A DNA stretch of 64,000 nucleotides from Eleginops maclovinus (Eukaryota; Chordata; Actinopteri; Perciformes; Eleginopidae): contig NC_086367.1 of NCBI RefSeq assembly GCF_036324505.1, forward strand, positions 20,761,578 to 20,825,577, given 5' to 3'. The first letter of the stretch is position 1. Every line of letters begins with the position of its first letter. A program made the translations under genes and the position numbers. Positions 1-12,100 of this stretch are shown here, in pieces. The notes beneath the pieces were generated by a model. That model searched no databases. It was not told where the DNA came from and saw nothing but the letters and a program-made list of their open reading frames with translations.

Positions 1-118
1 ACCCTGAGGAACAAATTCCTTTTGGTCTGATTGTGTGTAAGTGATTTACAAGCTCCTCCAGACACCGTGCAGATACAAGTGCAGGTCCGAGACCTGACCT
101 GAACACATGCGTTTGAAA

Positions 119-165
119 TGGATTTGAACCGGCATCTTCTCGACTGATAGGCTCCCATTCATTTT
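119..165 (-). repeat. Possible SINE tRNA-head remnant (box B only)
   Basis: On the minus strand the sequence reads GATGCCGGTTCAAATCCA, which fits the RNA polymerase III box B consensus (GGTTCRANNCC). The same 18 bases recur at 2234-2251. No convincing box A is present at the proper distance, so this is at most a decayed SINE head. Confidence 0.35.
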
Positions 166-878
166 TCACGGGGGCAACAAATTAGCGGCTGGTATGTTGT
201 TTTTCCTGACCGACTGTAACACGGAGCACAGGCCTCCGTGATTTCTCTGTGACCCGAGACCACGTGGACTCGCTAATTGAGAGGGGAAATAAGGAGGAAG
301 TTAGCGATCAGGTCATTTCCAAACGGCCTAGCTAAGATATATGACAGATAAACTATGTCTGTCACTGGATCTGACACGAAACATTGTGAAGACCGCCACT
401 GGAACTCAAAAAGTACTGACTCAAATAAAAATGAATCTCTGTCTTGTTTTCGATTAAAGATGATCAGGGGTGGATGTAGAATTAACTAACCACCACATTA
501 TTTAAATATGTTACTGATCAAATGCCATAACATAAGACTGACAACATCTAAAAAATCTTACCTATATTGAAATTGTAAAGTCCAACTTCGTATAAAAGAA
601 ATACTAAATGAAACAAACATGTTTCAAACACCTTTCAGGAATATGCGTTTTGGATTAATGTAATTATTTAGTTAGAATAAAAGGCCTCAACTAATTTCCC
701 AAAGCCTATAGGGCAACAAAACCTGTAGTCCAAAACCTGAATATATTCATTAATAATTACATAAACCAGACTAAAGCTGCAAATACGCACAATTACAAAC
801 CTTGAATCAAAGTAGATTTTGCTTTACTCTTTAATAAATGCCCTTTTTAATCTACGAATGATATAATAACCTTTATAT

Positions 879-879
<1 letters not shown>

Positions 880-913
<34 letters not shown>
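880..913. repeat. (GAT)n microsatellite
   Basis: Eleven perfect GAT trinucleotide units in non-coding DNA. Confidence 0.95.
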
Positions 914-2233
914 GTTAGCCCCGCTATTTAACTTAAAGTCCTCCAACAACACTGGCCCTGTAATATATGTCTGCGCTGCGTGCAAGGTTCAATCTAATTT
1001 TCTCCAAATTAATTATGAGTGTGGGTAATTAAAGGCAGGGCAGAAGCTATTAGTCAGAGTCATTACACATCAGCGGCATGCAGATGAGACGTATACATGT
1101 TGCAGATGTAATTTCAAAACATGCGTGGAGACCCGACGTGGTAATCACATGACAAGGGCACATATTTGAGCTCTATGCTGTAATTACATTGATTAGAGGT
1201 ATTAGGTCTTCCTCTCTCCACGTTTCAACTCTGAACTATCAATAAGCACAAAAAATAACATGTTGACATAAAAACACATTTCCCATTTTCACAAGCTTAA
1301 TTTAGCATGTTAGCACGGCAACATCTTTCATAGCTAGGTTTGAAGACAACAGCTCTAAATACTGAAGACGATTGGACAAAATCTACATTTTTGAGAACAA
1401 TTTGAGAATCACTGAAGTATGGTGATCATGAATACCAGTACAACATTCCCCAGCACTCCATCCAATTACAATATAGACCCTTTCTGGACCACAGAGGTTG
1501 AACAACCGACAGACAGACATTAGCATCCCTGGAGCCAAACTGCGGAAAGAAAACCTTGCGGATCATAGACTTGGCCTCCAATATGGCACCATTTGTTGGA
1601 AATCATGTTCCATTTAATTGTTCTTTTTAGGGATAAGATAACCTCAAACTTAATTGCACGCGCAGTTCTTGTACGAGTCAGTTAATGGAGAATGAATTGG
1701 CTAATTAATTAATGGGAGAAAAACAAACTGTCTCCTTTTACATGTTTTTTCTCAAGATGTTCTGCACAAAACTGATGCAACATATTATTAAAAAGCCTAA
1801 TATCCTTAAATAACTTTTACAGATAATTAGCAAGATCAAAAGGTGGTCACATTTTGCAGGAGGAGATGGTGCGAGTCAAGCCCCCCTTCAAAAAGAACCT
1901 CTTTGTAGAGCTTCATCTTCAGACTCACTTGTACTACTATGAGATAAAAAGGATCTAAGGTCACGGTCAGAGAAAGTTCAGGAAATCATTCTGTCTGGGA
2001 CTTGTTTAGACGCAGTTAAATATGACATATTATGCAACCCTAAACACTTGCCTCTGGGTATGTACACAAAAACACGTCTAGGTATTTATTCATCCCACCC
2101 TTTGTGGGTTTGAGGAACTCCCTGTTTCACAATCACACCAGTTCATGCTGTTTTGCTCAGAGACGCTGAAGCAAAAGCTGCTTCAAGAGAAGAGGAACCT
2201 AACAAATGAAGTTTGTATTTACCTTTCTCTGCT

Positions 2234-2275
2234 TGGATTTGAACCGGCATCCTTCCAGCCTCAAGTCCACCTTGT
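2234..2275 (-). repeat. Possible SINE tRNA-head remnant (box B only)
   Basis: This is the second copy of the 18-base box B-like string seen at 119-136. On the minus strand it is preceded by GGACTTGAGGCTGGAAG, which resembles the anticodon-arm region of tRNA-derived fish SINEs. No clear box A or tail is visible. Confidence 0.4.
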
Positions 2276-3677
2276 TAATCTGTCAAATGTGTGAATCTGA
2301 AAAAACCCTAAAAACAATCAATTATGGAATAAAACTACAGATGAATAATTTCCATATTCAACTAAATTGTATCAGGGTTGATTTCACATTGTCTGCATTC
2401 TTGTCATATTCTACGATAAATCAAAGTACTTTCTGTTGTGTCTCAGTATGAAGAAGCCATGTGATAACACAGGGTGAGTAATAAGTGCAGGCATCCATGA
2501 AAGAATGCATTTCAAATGATGTGAAGTCAAAGCATGTCCCTTTAGCGCCTCTTGTACCCACCTTTAGTAAGTTTTCCTGTGCGTGGAGAATCACATCTTA
2601 GCTGTGAGTGTACACTGTATGTACACCTTCAGTTTGTTGTTGTTGACAGGTATGTAGGAGGAAATGTCCAAATGTTTTCTCTGTCTTATATCGGTGGATA
2701 ATGAAATCAAGCATGAAGGTATAATTCATTTCCAACACTGCCTTATGGAAAGCGTGATGTTGATCAGAATCACAGCCGAGATGTTTACTGTGTCCGTCTT
2801 ACACAACCGCGGCCACTCAACACAGCTGACTTCTTTCACGAACAAAACAAAATATGAAACCACCTCTTTTTATTTCACTCTTTATTAAGTAAAAAGTGTA
2901 ATTAGGTTTTTTTGTCGCCCATGATGGAAAGAAGAGGGAGAAGAATGTCTTATTTTTCCTGTCTGTCAATCAAAGCTGCTTACAAATACTTACAGGAACA
3001 TGAACCCAAAAAACACAATCAAAAGTCAACAATGTACCATCACCGAAAGAGGTTACCGGACATCTTCATACCTTCTAATTATTCTTTCTTTATACATTTC
3101 CTTGAACCATACAGCCCTTTAAATCATCGTGTAAAGAATATGAGGATATCTCACATTAGGAAACATACCTGTGTAAAAGTTGTGATAAAATAGAGACAAA
3201 CAACTTCTATCTTTGAGTAGAAAACATGTGTGTTGTTTACTCGCTGAAAACAGTTGCTCTCAGCATTCTATGTCTCCGTAGCAACACTGGCACTGTCCAG
3301 CTGTTCCTGTGTTTTGCTGCGGTCACATTATCGAAGATAAAACCAAGAGGACCAGATCAAAGCGTTACTGAATGCAAAGCTGTGAATGCAATCTGACCCT
3401 TTGCTCTCTTTTAAAAGCCTTACAGATGAGCTTTTGAAAGAAGTGCATTACCGCCTCTGCTCTTTAAAACACGAGTACAAAGAATCTAAAACAAACCAGA
3501 TAATTAATCAAAACATTAGACAAAGACATTAGTAGGTCTGTTGGACTGTAGTGATTTGAGCTAAATGCTACCATCAGTGCTAATGTTTTATCAGGAGTCA
3601 TGTTTACCACTTTCAGAATCTTAGCTTAGTACGTTAGCATACAAGCAAGTGGCACTGTGTGATGTATTTGGGATGTT

Positions 3678-3770
3678 AATCAGAATCAGAAGTACTTTCT
3701 TTATCCCAAACTGGGATTTTTGTTGCATTTCAGCAGCGAAATACAAAGATCGATAAACACAGGGAGCTGC
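3678..3770 (+). repeat. Degenerate fish dispersed repeat fragment
   Basis: AATCAGAATCAGAAGTACTT followed by TCTTTATCCCAAACTGGGA resembles a very common teleost repeat of the form AATCAGAATCAGAAATACTT-TATTGATCCC. Recognition is from memory of the family; boundaries are approximate. Confidence 0.5.
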
Positions 3771-4479
3771 TGCAACAGGCTGCCACCTAGTAGCGGCGCC
3801 AACAGATGACACGAAAATGTTGGACCTGATGATGGCACAAGAAGAAAAGTCTTTGGGTCACTTAACTTATCCCAGTCCTTGAAAATGTCCACTCAAAACC
3901 ACCATAGTGTAAAGATGTAGCACTTTAGGGTAGAATAAATATCTGTTCCATATTATGTGCCATGCCATCATGTCAGGATACTTCACTGAATGAAAACTAT
4001 GACTAAATAAATGAGCAGGATCACCAACATCAGAAGGTTTCGATCTGCGGAGACATATTTGCTTTAGTTGGTGAGATATTTTGATTCAAAGTGCGAAGAA
4101 CCAACTTTACCCATCCTAGATCCACACTAATAGCATTGCTCATACACACAAGCAAAGTCCTTTGAACAAAATTAAAGGGTCTTAATCGTAAAATGCTATT
4201 CCCCCGGTGAGTAGCTTCTGTATTTGCTTTGTTCCTTTAAGTATTATTCTTGGGGCTTGTCCTGTGTTTGCCCAATATGCAGATTGTCAGCCTTAGTGAA
4301 CGGGTATATCTGAGCCCTCTGCTTCTCAAGTCCTTAAGTGTCCCAGATACTGCAAGACAACGTGACTGTGGCAGAGCATATGGATCCTTACATACTCATC
4401 CATGCAAATTCAAAATAGAGGGTCAAGATGTGCCTGAGAGCACGCAGTCTGAAGTATGTGGTATGTGTCTGCATGCGTG

Positions 4480-4482
<3 letters not shown>

Positions 4483-4512
<30 letters not shown>
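4483..4512. repeat. (GT)n microsatellite
   Basis: About 15 perfect TG dinucleotide units. Confidence 0.95.
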
Positions 4513-4515
<3 letters not shown>

Positions 4516-7500
4516 CATGAGTCTTTATTGCCATGTGATACTGGCCCGTCTCTATGACCGTCAGGTTTATTTCTTCACAGTGTGTTTAGTGGAACCAAAC
4601 ACTCATCAGGTCTCTGGGAACTGAAGTGCACTTCTCACAAGGCTGCACACCTTAGCCTGGCATCTTCACGGCAGCTTCACAGCAGAAAAATCTGCCAGTG
4701 CTGCTTCAGACACAGGCGAAGAAGGCTTCCTAACTGTTACAACCAAAAAAGGAAGGTGATTTGTTGTTGTGTAGGTGCACATCTGATCCTCATGTTTCAT
4801 TTCATATGTATATATTGATGTTTGAGGTTGGAAAGTTAGAGGCAGAAGACAGCGGCGGAATAATCGATATGTTTCTTGGTGGTCTGAATTAATGCTAGAT
4901 AAGACGCTTACCAGACTTCCTTTAAATCTCGAATGGAAAACTGGGCTCACAGGAAACAGGCGTGTAGTTTGTTAGTTTATCAGCTAAATGCAAAGCCCTT
5001 TTTAACTGGGAATTTAGGCTATGTTTTCTTTAATGCAACCAGAATCCCTTAACAAAACCAGTGGCTGTACCTTGCAGAAACAATGGTTTACCAATAGCTG
5101 AAACTGTTCGGTTGTTTCTGTTTTCTGTGTGACTTATGAATGCTTTTATTCAGATTCACACAATAACACAGACAAACTAAGCAATTGAAGCAACCAAAGA
5201 GCCAGAAACTTTAGTGCTCCGCACGGTCAAATTACTGTAAATGAAGTCTGGTGGCTTTGACGAGAGCATAGATACAAGCTTCAATTTCCTGATAAAAAAG
5301 GGCTTTATGACATCATGGCAAAGTGGAGGAAATAAACTAAATATAGAGTAGCAGTAAATTGATGTCAGCTACTTTAGATGGCTTTATTACTTTTGAGTGC
5401 TGGCTCTGACCATGCAGCAAATGTCTTTGCATCCCAGCTGGTCTTTTCACTCCAATCTGCTAGAGGGAATCAAACTGACTATGGATGAGGACCCCACTTC
5501 AAAACATCCAAAGTATCCCTTTAATGGTGCGTGAGGGTGTTCACATCTATACTGGGAGACCAGGGTGGGAATCGATGCCCTTTTAACCCTATGGCGGTGC
5601 GCACTCAAAGGGTTACAAACTCTATACGCTTCATTGGATGTGGATGTGAAAACCCTCGCAGACGAAAGGATGCAACTGATCGACGTGACTAAGCTGAATG
5701 TCACACACATATTTCTGTACATACCAACAGAGCACAGAGGAGCTGTTCCCACTGAGGCTCCAGCTATTTATAGAAACGATGATAGTGTCTTTGATACATG
5801 CCTGCATGGACATCCACCATTACGGGATAATAAAGCGCTGACCTAATCATGAGATGGACATAGAGGAGATTAAAATGAGCTTTTTGGCATCTTCTGTATT
5901 TGGGCTTTTAAAACCCTCCTGGAAGAACACGGTGTGCAACTTATTTAAGAGCTAAGTTGGACTCTTATAACAATAAATGTGTACTCAAACAGAATTGATA
6001 TTGATTAGCATTTGCGAGACAGTCCTAAATGCAAATAAATTGGATTGAATTTGAGCTTTTAATCCAAACATGTCTTTACTTTCGTCTAGAAAATTCTCAT
6101 TGGGACATCATTTAATCATCCACGTAATAAATAAGAGTTTTGTGCCATTTTTTGAAGGTCACAGAGAAATGTTACCTGAGAAGAATAAACAACAAACCAC
6201 AAAACAGCGCAGTCTGCTTTTCCTGTCTCTGGTGTTGATGTCCACATTGTTCTGACTCGTGTCTTTTTGTTTTTCTAATTGCGATCTCACATTACATGCT
6301 TTTTGATGCACGCTCCAAACAGTGTATTTCATAACCCTATGATTAGAAAATGAACAACTGTCTCTAATATGGTGGCAAATCTGTCTAGTTAAAGAAAAAT
6401 CCAGCGACTATATTTCATATGTTTCACTCCGCCTGCAGCAAGAAATTGATTTAGGATGCCGAAATGTTTTTTTGAACTTGTGCCAAAACTAAATGCTTTG
6501 TCATTTTGTGTGTTCAAAGCCAAGAAGAACACAACACAAAACAGTAACACATTTAAAGAGACTATCTCATCCTTCAGGATTTGCCCTGACTTGACTGCAG
6601 ATTCAGAAAACGGTAATTTATAAAAGAGCTGGAAGTGAATTTCATTAAATCAGTTTAAGTGATCTGTGGCTTTATGTGTAATGGGATAACATATCTGTAA
6701 TTAATTCCTCACATTTGAATAATTGCTCATTTTGTTAGATTAGATGAAATGGCTGCATCACTGGAAAGTATCTGCATGCCAAGTGAGCGGCACAGCTTCA
6801 GAATATGCTGGAAATATCTGCCCTGATACCTGATGATATTATTGACACCCCCATCTGGGCACTAAACACTGCAAGTGAGATTAGGACTTATTTTTGCTTT
6901 GTTGCTCAATTGTACTTCTTTAGCACATGCATGTAGAACATCATGCAGCAAGAAACAAATTAGACACAAGGCCGGGATATTACACGCTACCTGATACCTG
7001 TGCTGCCTGTTGCTCCATAGTGCTGCCTTGCATTTCTGCGGTATCGATCCAAGTGCTCGTCCAAAAGCGGCTAATGCACTGCCAGCTTGACTCTCGGGCC
7101 CAAACATCACTTAGCGCGGACAATCAAACACAGAACACCACACAGATGTTCTGAGTGCAGCGATGATTTGTGGAGATTCGTGTGATATTGGTGAGCAGGC
7201 AGGTAAAACGCCCTAGTAGATTTTATATTAAAGCTGAGATGTGTGCTTTAAAACAAAGGGATGTCATCCTGCAAACACCACCTGGACATACATACGGTCT
7301 GCATTAGTAACCCCCCTCCTGAGGGACTTTTGCTTTTGTTTTGGTCAGCAAGCGTGTCCTAATTGATTTCCAGAAAGCTCTTAACCTATGTCTTCTCCTT
7401 CATGACCATCTGGCCTTCATGATGATACTGATGTAAGGGCTGTTTCAAGGAAAGACCTAGTGAGGCTCTGTTCCAGGATTTCAGGACAAGCAGGCCTGTG

Positions 7501-7814
7501 TTAAAGGTATAATCCACCCTAAAAATGAGTGGCTTGGGTCTTGAATCCCAAAGAGTAAGGTTATTTCTTGTTTTATCTGACCTATTTGTCCAAAACCAAA
7601 GTTTCCTATTACATTTGTCAAATCCTCACAACAATTTCTAAAAGATGAGCCTATTGTCAAACTAGATTAGAGCCTTGTGATGGTTTGCTCTGCCAACCAA
7701 TCATGTTGAATCTACATCCGTCCAAAATGTCATCACTTCATCATCTGTGAGAGACATTGAGAAATTTGTGGGAAATTGTAGTGATTAGCAAATGAATGCT
7801 GGTGTTTTCTGAAG

Positions 7815-7940
7815 TCACTGTGAGCTTCATTTTTGACCGTCTAATTCTAATCATTTCCTCCTTGACCAAGTGGATGTTGGTGCCAAATTTTAATACGTTT
7901 CCTCCAGGAGTTTTCAGTTCTTGAGAAAGGAATGTATTCA
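7815..7940 (+). repeat. Degenerate fish dispersed repeat fragment
   Basis: The segment GACCAAGTGGATGTTGGTGC followed by CAAATTTTAATACGTTTCCT matches the pattern of a widespread teleost repeat (CCAAGTGGACGTTTGTGCCA followed by AATTTGAAGAAATTCCCTC). Family membership is recalled, not computed. Confidence 0.5.
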
Positions 7941-8760
7941 GATATGTTTTGTGGGAACAGACAACAAGAAATGGAGGGTAATGCTAATGTAGGAGAATAA
8001 CCAACAAACCAACCAATGCCTTATTATTGATCAACCTTTTCAGTGTGTATTCAATTAGTTTAAAAAAGGTCTATATAGACAAATTGTACAATATAAAGCC
8101 CAACGATTTGTTATTTACCTGAATTAATAAGAAAAGTGGGGTGCATGATCCTCGTATTTTGGAAGCTGTAAAGAGGTAACATACAGAAATAGTTGTTCCT
8201 TATTTTTCTCTTCATCAACTCATTCACTCAAACATTAATCCCTTCTGCACGACATGAATTGAACTTGTGCAGAAGTTAATTACGAAATCTAATCGCCAGT
8301 CGACATGGTAAGACAGATGAGGTCATTCCTTTCACTGAAGAGGTAACTCATCACTTTTCTAGGAACCAGGGTGAAATAAAGTACTTTTACAATTTCATTT
8401 CTTCTATCTGTTTGTCCTGATCAACACCAAACGTTATCGGCCTCACAGGCTCAACTTTCAGTTGGATTTCCCTCCGTTTCTTCTCACGCTTTTCTAACAT
8501 CTCCATCCCCTTGCCTCCCTGTCCACAATAAAGGGTTCTAAACTAAGTGTACACAGCGTCAAATTGAGTTATGTCTCCATGTCAATAAACTGTACCCCTC
8601 CCACCCCCCAACACTGGAGCCAGAAGCTGACATCCTGATTGTCCTTGTCCGATTAGGCCGATCAATGACACTGAACAGAGGAGAGAGGGGAAAGAGGAAT
8701 TTAGAGGAAGAGGTGGAGGAGGAGGAGGAGAACTAAGGGATGTGTTTGTGAGAGTTAAGA

Positions 8761-9130
8761 AGGAGGCAAAAGGGGGGGGGGGGGGGCAGCTCCTCCCATT
8801 ATTAAGTTATCGTGCTGCGCTGGAGGTCCATGTTTACAGGGCAGCGGAGGGAGTTTCCTTCACTTAGCGGACAGCTCGGAGCTCGGAGAAGGCAGCGCTC
8901 TCTTTTCCTCTCTTTTCGGTTTATTTCTGCAACTCATCGCTCTCGCTGCACAACCCAGGCTGATACAGGACGAGCAGAGGGGGGGGAAGCAGCAGAAAGA
9001 CCAACAGCAGCAGCACCTGCCTCACCCTCCACCACCACCACCTCCACCCACCCACCCTCCCTCTTTCCCTTCAGCCTGCACGTTCCAGGACTTCATCTCT
9101 CCTGCCGCCGCTTCCACCACCGCTGCCATC
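8761..9130 (+). promoter_or_regulatory. Putative promoter-proximal region and 5' UTR of ahnak2-like gene
   Basis: This stretch is clearly more GC-rich than its surroundings and leads straight into the MCDCFH start codon at 9131. It includes a run of 15 G (8772-8786), a CTCCTCCC box just after it and CCACC-rich sequence near 9020-9060. No TATA box is convincing. The transcription start cannot be located from sequence alone. A different open frame runs through it from 8812 but matches no family and is likely a by-product of the GC content. Confidence 0.5.
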
Positions 9131-9188
9131 ATGTGCGACTGTTTCCACCTGGCCTTTCCTAACTGGCACGCCGCCTCTTCAGGGACGG
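9131..9188 (+). CDS. ahnak2: ahnak2-like coding exon 1
   Basis: Starts at ATG 9131 and encodes MCDCFHLAFPNWHAASSGT, then leaves one base (phase 1) before the donor GTGGGC. The MCDCFH opening and a tryptophan about six residues later agree with my recollection of the AHNAK2 N-terminus. Confidence 0.85.
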
Positions 9189-12100
9189 GTGGGCATCACA
9201 CACTCTCTTTCCCCCCTCTATTTCCCTTTCTTTGACTTGTGCTTTTTCCCCCCTGAGAAATTCACTGACTCAGCAGCAGAGGGAGAGATTATGTGTGTGT
9301 TTCTGTGTGGCAGAGAGACAGTGAGTGAGTGTGAGGTGTCTGGTGCTGATGCTGACCTGCAGTGCTGGGTGTGTCTGCAGAGTGCTGGGGGGGGGGGGGG
9401 GGGGGGGTGTTGGAAGATGTCATCATTGAAGCTGTCAGGCTGCTCTTCTTCTTCTACTGTTTACCTCCCACTGTGTGTTTTAAAGCAGAGGCTGAAAGGC
9501 AGAAAGAAAGACTGGGTTACTGTGGCAGTTCAGCAAAGTAGAAAAAGTGTTAGAGGAGAACATCAAGGGGCTAAATACGAAGAGGGCTACTGAAATGTGT
9601 CGTAAATACTCCCCTAAAGATGAAAGCTTTAAAGCTGCAGCCTTTATGTGAAATAGGGACGAGTTACTACCTGTTACCTTGTATGACTTTGAGACTTTGA
9701 GCCCAAAAAACATCAACATTTCTGAAGGTTTAGTCCTTGAAAGCTCTAGAACAAACGCGATACACATCTTTTTGCTCCCAATATTTCTCTCGATACATCC
9801 CGTTATGGATTTTTCTAGATTATAAACACAGGGTTTACATTTATTGGACAGAAATGAGTTTGGGAACAATTGTTTGAATCTTAATATAAGATATGCTTAC
9901 TTGATTTAACGTGCAGTGTAGATAAACCATATCTGATCACGAGTGTGGGCTGGGTTACGTAAAACTGATTCGCTATCCGAGCCATACATTAGCGATTATG
10001 CTTGCAATCTTGAAATGCTGCTGGGGAAAATATGCGTTATGATCGATCATGATGAATTTCTGAACTGTAAATGTGTGAGAAAATGATTTTGTGACGCAAG
10101 TTGCATTTCCAGATGTTGCTTTTTAATCATCTGGCTGGAAAAAGTTATGTATTTTTATGGTATGCTTGTTTGTTGGGTGTTTTCCAATCAATGATCAACA
10201 GTTTTTTCTAAATAATTCGATTTGAAACTAACTTCATAGGCTTTGAGAGGGTAGGTTCGGGCCTAGTATGAATAAATAAATCAATAAAATAAATTGCTGC
10301 ATCATGAGCATGACATAAGATCACATTTTGGCAGGACAGTAGGGAGAAAATCACTCGTTTTCTTTATGGGAATTCATCACGGGTCTTATTTAACTGCCTC
10401 GTTCAAGTACTTAATATAACATTTTGATAAATAAGTTGACATCATAGTATCATTAGTCATATTATTGTCGGATATTGTGTTGGATGATGCTGAGGCAAGG
10501 GCTCAGGTTGATGTTTGCTGCAAAGAGGAGGTGAATATGTGCTGTCTGGTTTAATGTTCATTTAAAAATAATACTGGCTGTGATTCCATCTTCCCTCTTC
10601 CCACCATTATCCTCAGTTACCTCTGCTGCTGCATATAATTAAATCTGACTCAAGAGAGGTTTGTGTTGCTGTGAGAGGCTTCAGGCGACGCTCAAGGTCA
10701 GAGAGAAAGAAGGAGGGAGAGGGAGAGGAAAGGAGGGAGATATTAGGAAGTGAGCCAGACAGAGCGGCTGATGATCTGCTCGACAGTGGAGCCTAAATCA
10801 GACGATCCTGATGCATTACGAACCATCAGCCTCAGTCGGAAGAATCCTGCTCCCGAATCGATATCACACCACTTGAATTGTTTATATGTGCCAGCTGCTG
10901 TCACTCGGTGCAGACCAGCTTCAGAGAAAAGAGTCAATATGAGATTAGTTTTAACCTGCTTGAAGAGTCAGGTGCTTTATTTATTATTTTTACTTCAATG
11001 GACCATTTGAGTTTGTAGGAAGGATGTTGACCCTGACACACATCTTCAATGTTTTTGTATTATATCAATCTTCTTCTTTCTTCTCAGTGAGGACCATAAA
11101 CTTATTTTAGATCATATTAAGACACTAGGGGAACATTGTGTTACTTCAAAGTGGATTAAATGAAAAAAAAAATACACTTTATTCAGAGTCCATTTACAAA
11201 ACTGCAGTTGTTGTCAGGAAACCAGTTTTGGCGATGACCGGTTCAATAACTTACAGTTAATAAAAGACCAAAATCAAAGTAATATATCTGTCAAAACCTT
11301 AAATCACACAGGAAAATATGAATAAATCTGAGTCACTTCAGGCAGGGCTTCAGGCAATCGAGGCAAAGCAAACACAATGCAGCTCGGGAGTTGACCTGAA
11401 ATAATATTGAGTTTTTGGTGTAAAGTAATTGCATGTCGTAGCAATGCAGGCAGATTAAGACGCAAATTCCAGAGCTGTGATGAAACTTTCTGAGAGTTTG
11501 CAGCCGATAAATAGATTGAAAGCATGTGCTTTTACAGTCCCATGTCCGTATAATCCACGAGGAAAATCTAATTCAAGTTTTCTTTCCTTGACTCAAATCT
11601 TATTATAATTTGGATCCAAACAAACAGTGAAAGGAGCTTGTGTCTGTCTGTTTAACAAGAAAAAAAGAGAAGATACTGAATCCAAGAGCACAAATAATGA
11701 GCTGTAATACTTCATTATTAGTTTAGTGAAGAGGGGAGCTTCAGGGAGCCTCCAGGTGCTTTTCACAGGAAGCACGAATTGGAGCAGGAGGAGGTTACGT
11801 AAGAGAGGAGCTGAGGACAGACTGCTACATACGTTCAGGATTTTCATCTGAATAATAATTCTAGCATTGCTGTGTGTGGATTTGATGCCTTGGAAAGCGA
11901 GCATAAGGAAGGATGACTCTCACAGCAGTGCATTAGGGAGGATGAGTTGATCAGTGTTGTTTGCAGTCTAAGCAGTTTTAAAGCCTTTATCTTCGACACA
12001 TCCGCACTGAGGGACGAACCACACCCAGATCCAGAGCTGCAGTTGCACCCAAATATGATTCATGCAGGATCTGCACCACAATGGACTTTAGCATCCACTG

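Larger units (their letters stand above)
1..8760. other. Intergenic region upstream of ahnak2-like gene
   Basis: No coding exon can be supported here. The open frames are short (under about 105 codons), have no recognisable family, and show no exon-like composition. The stretch is AT-rich and contains a GAT microsatellite, a GT microsatellite, two tRNA-like box B remnants and degenerate dispersed repeats, listed separately. Regulatory elements of the downstream gene could lie here, but none is recognisable by eye. Confidence 0.6.

Noticed and set aside
5447..5846. Overlapping 93-101-codon frames on both strands
   Set aside because: No family, no splice or start context, both strands equally open; likely chance.
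8812..9162. 116-codon frame over the 5' UTR of the ahnak2-like gene
   Set aside because: R/S/T/P-rich product without family, in a different frame from MCDCFH, explained by GC-rich UTR composition.
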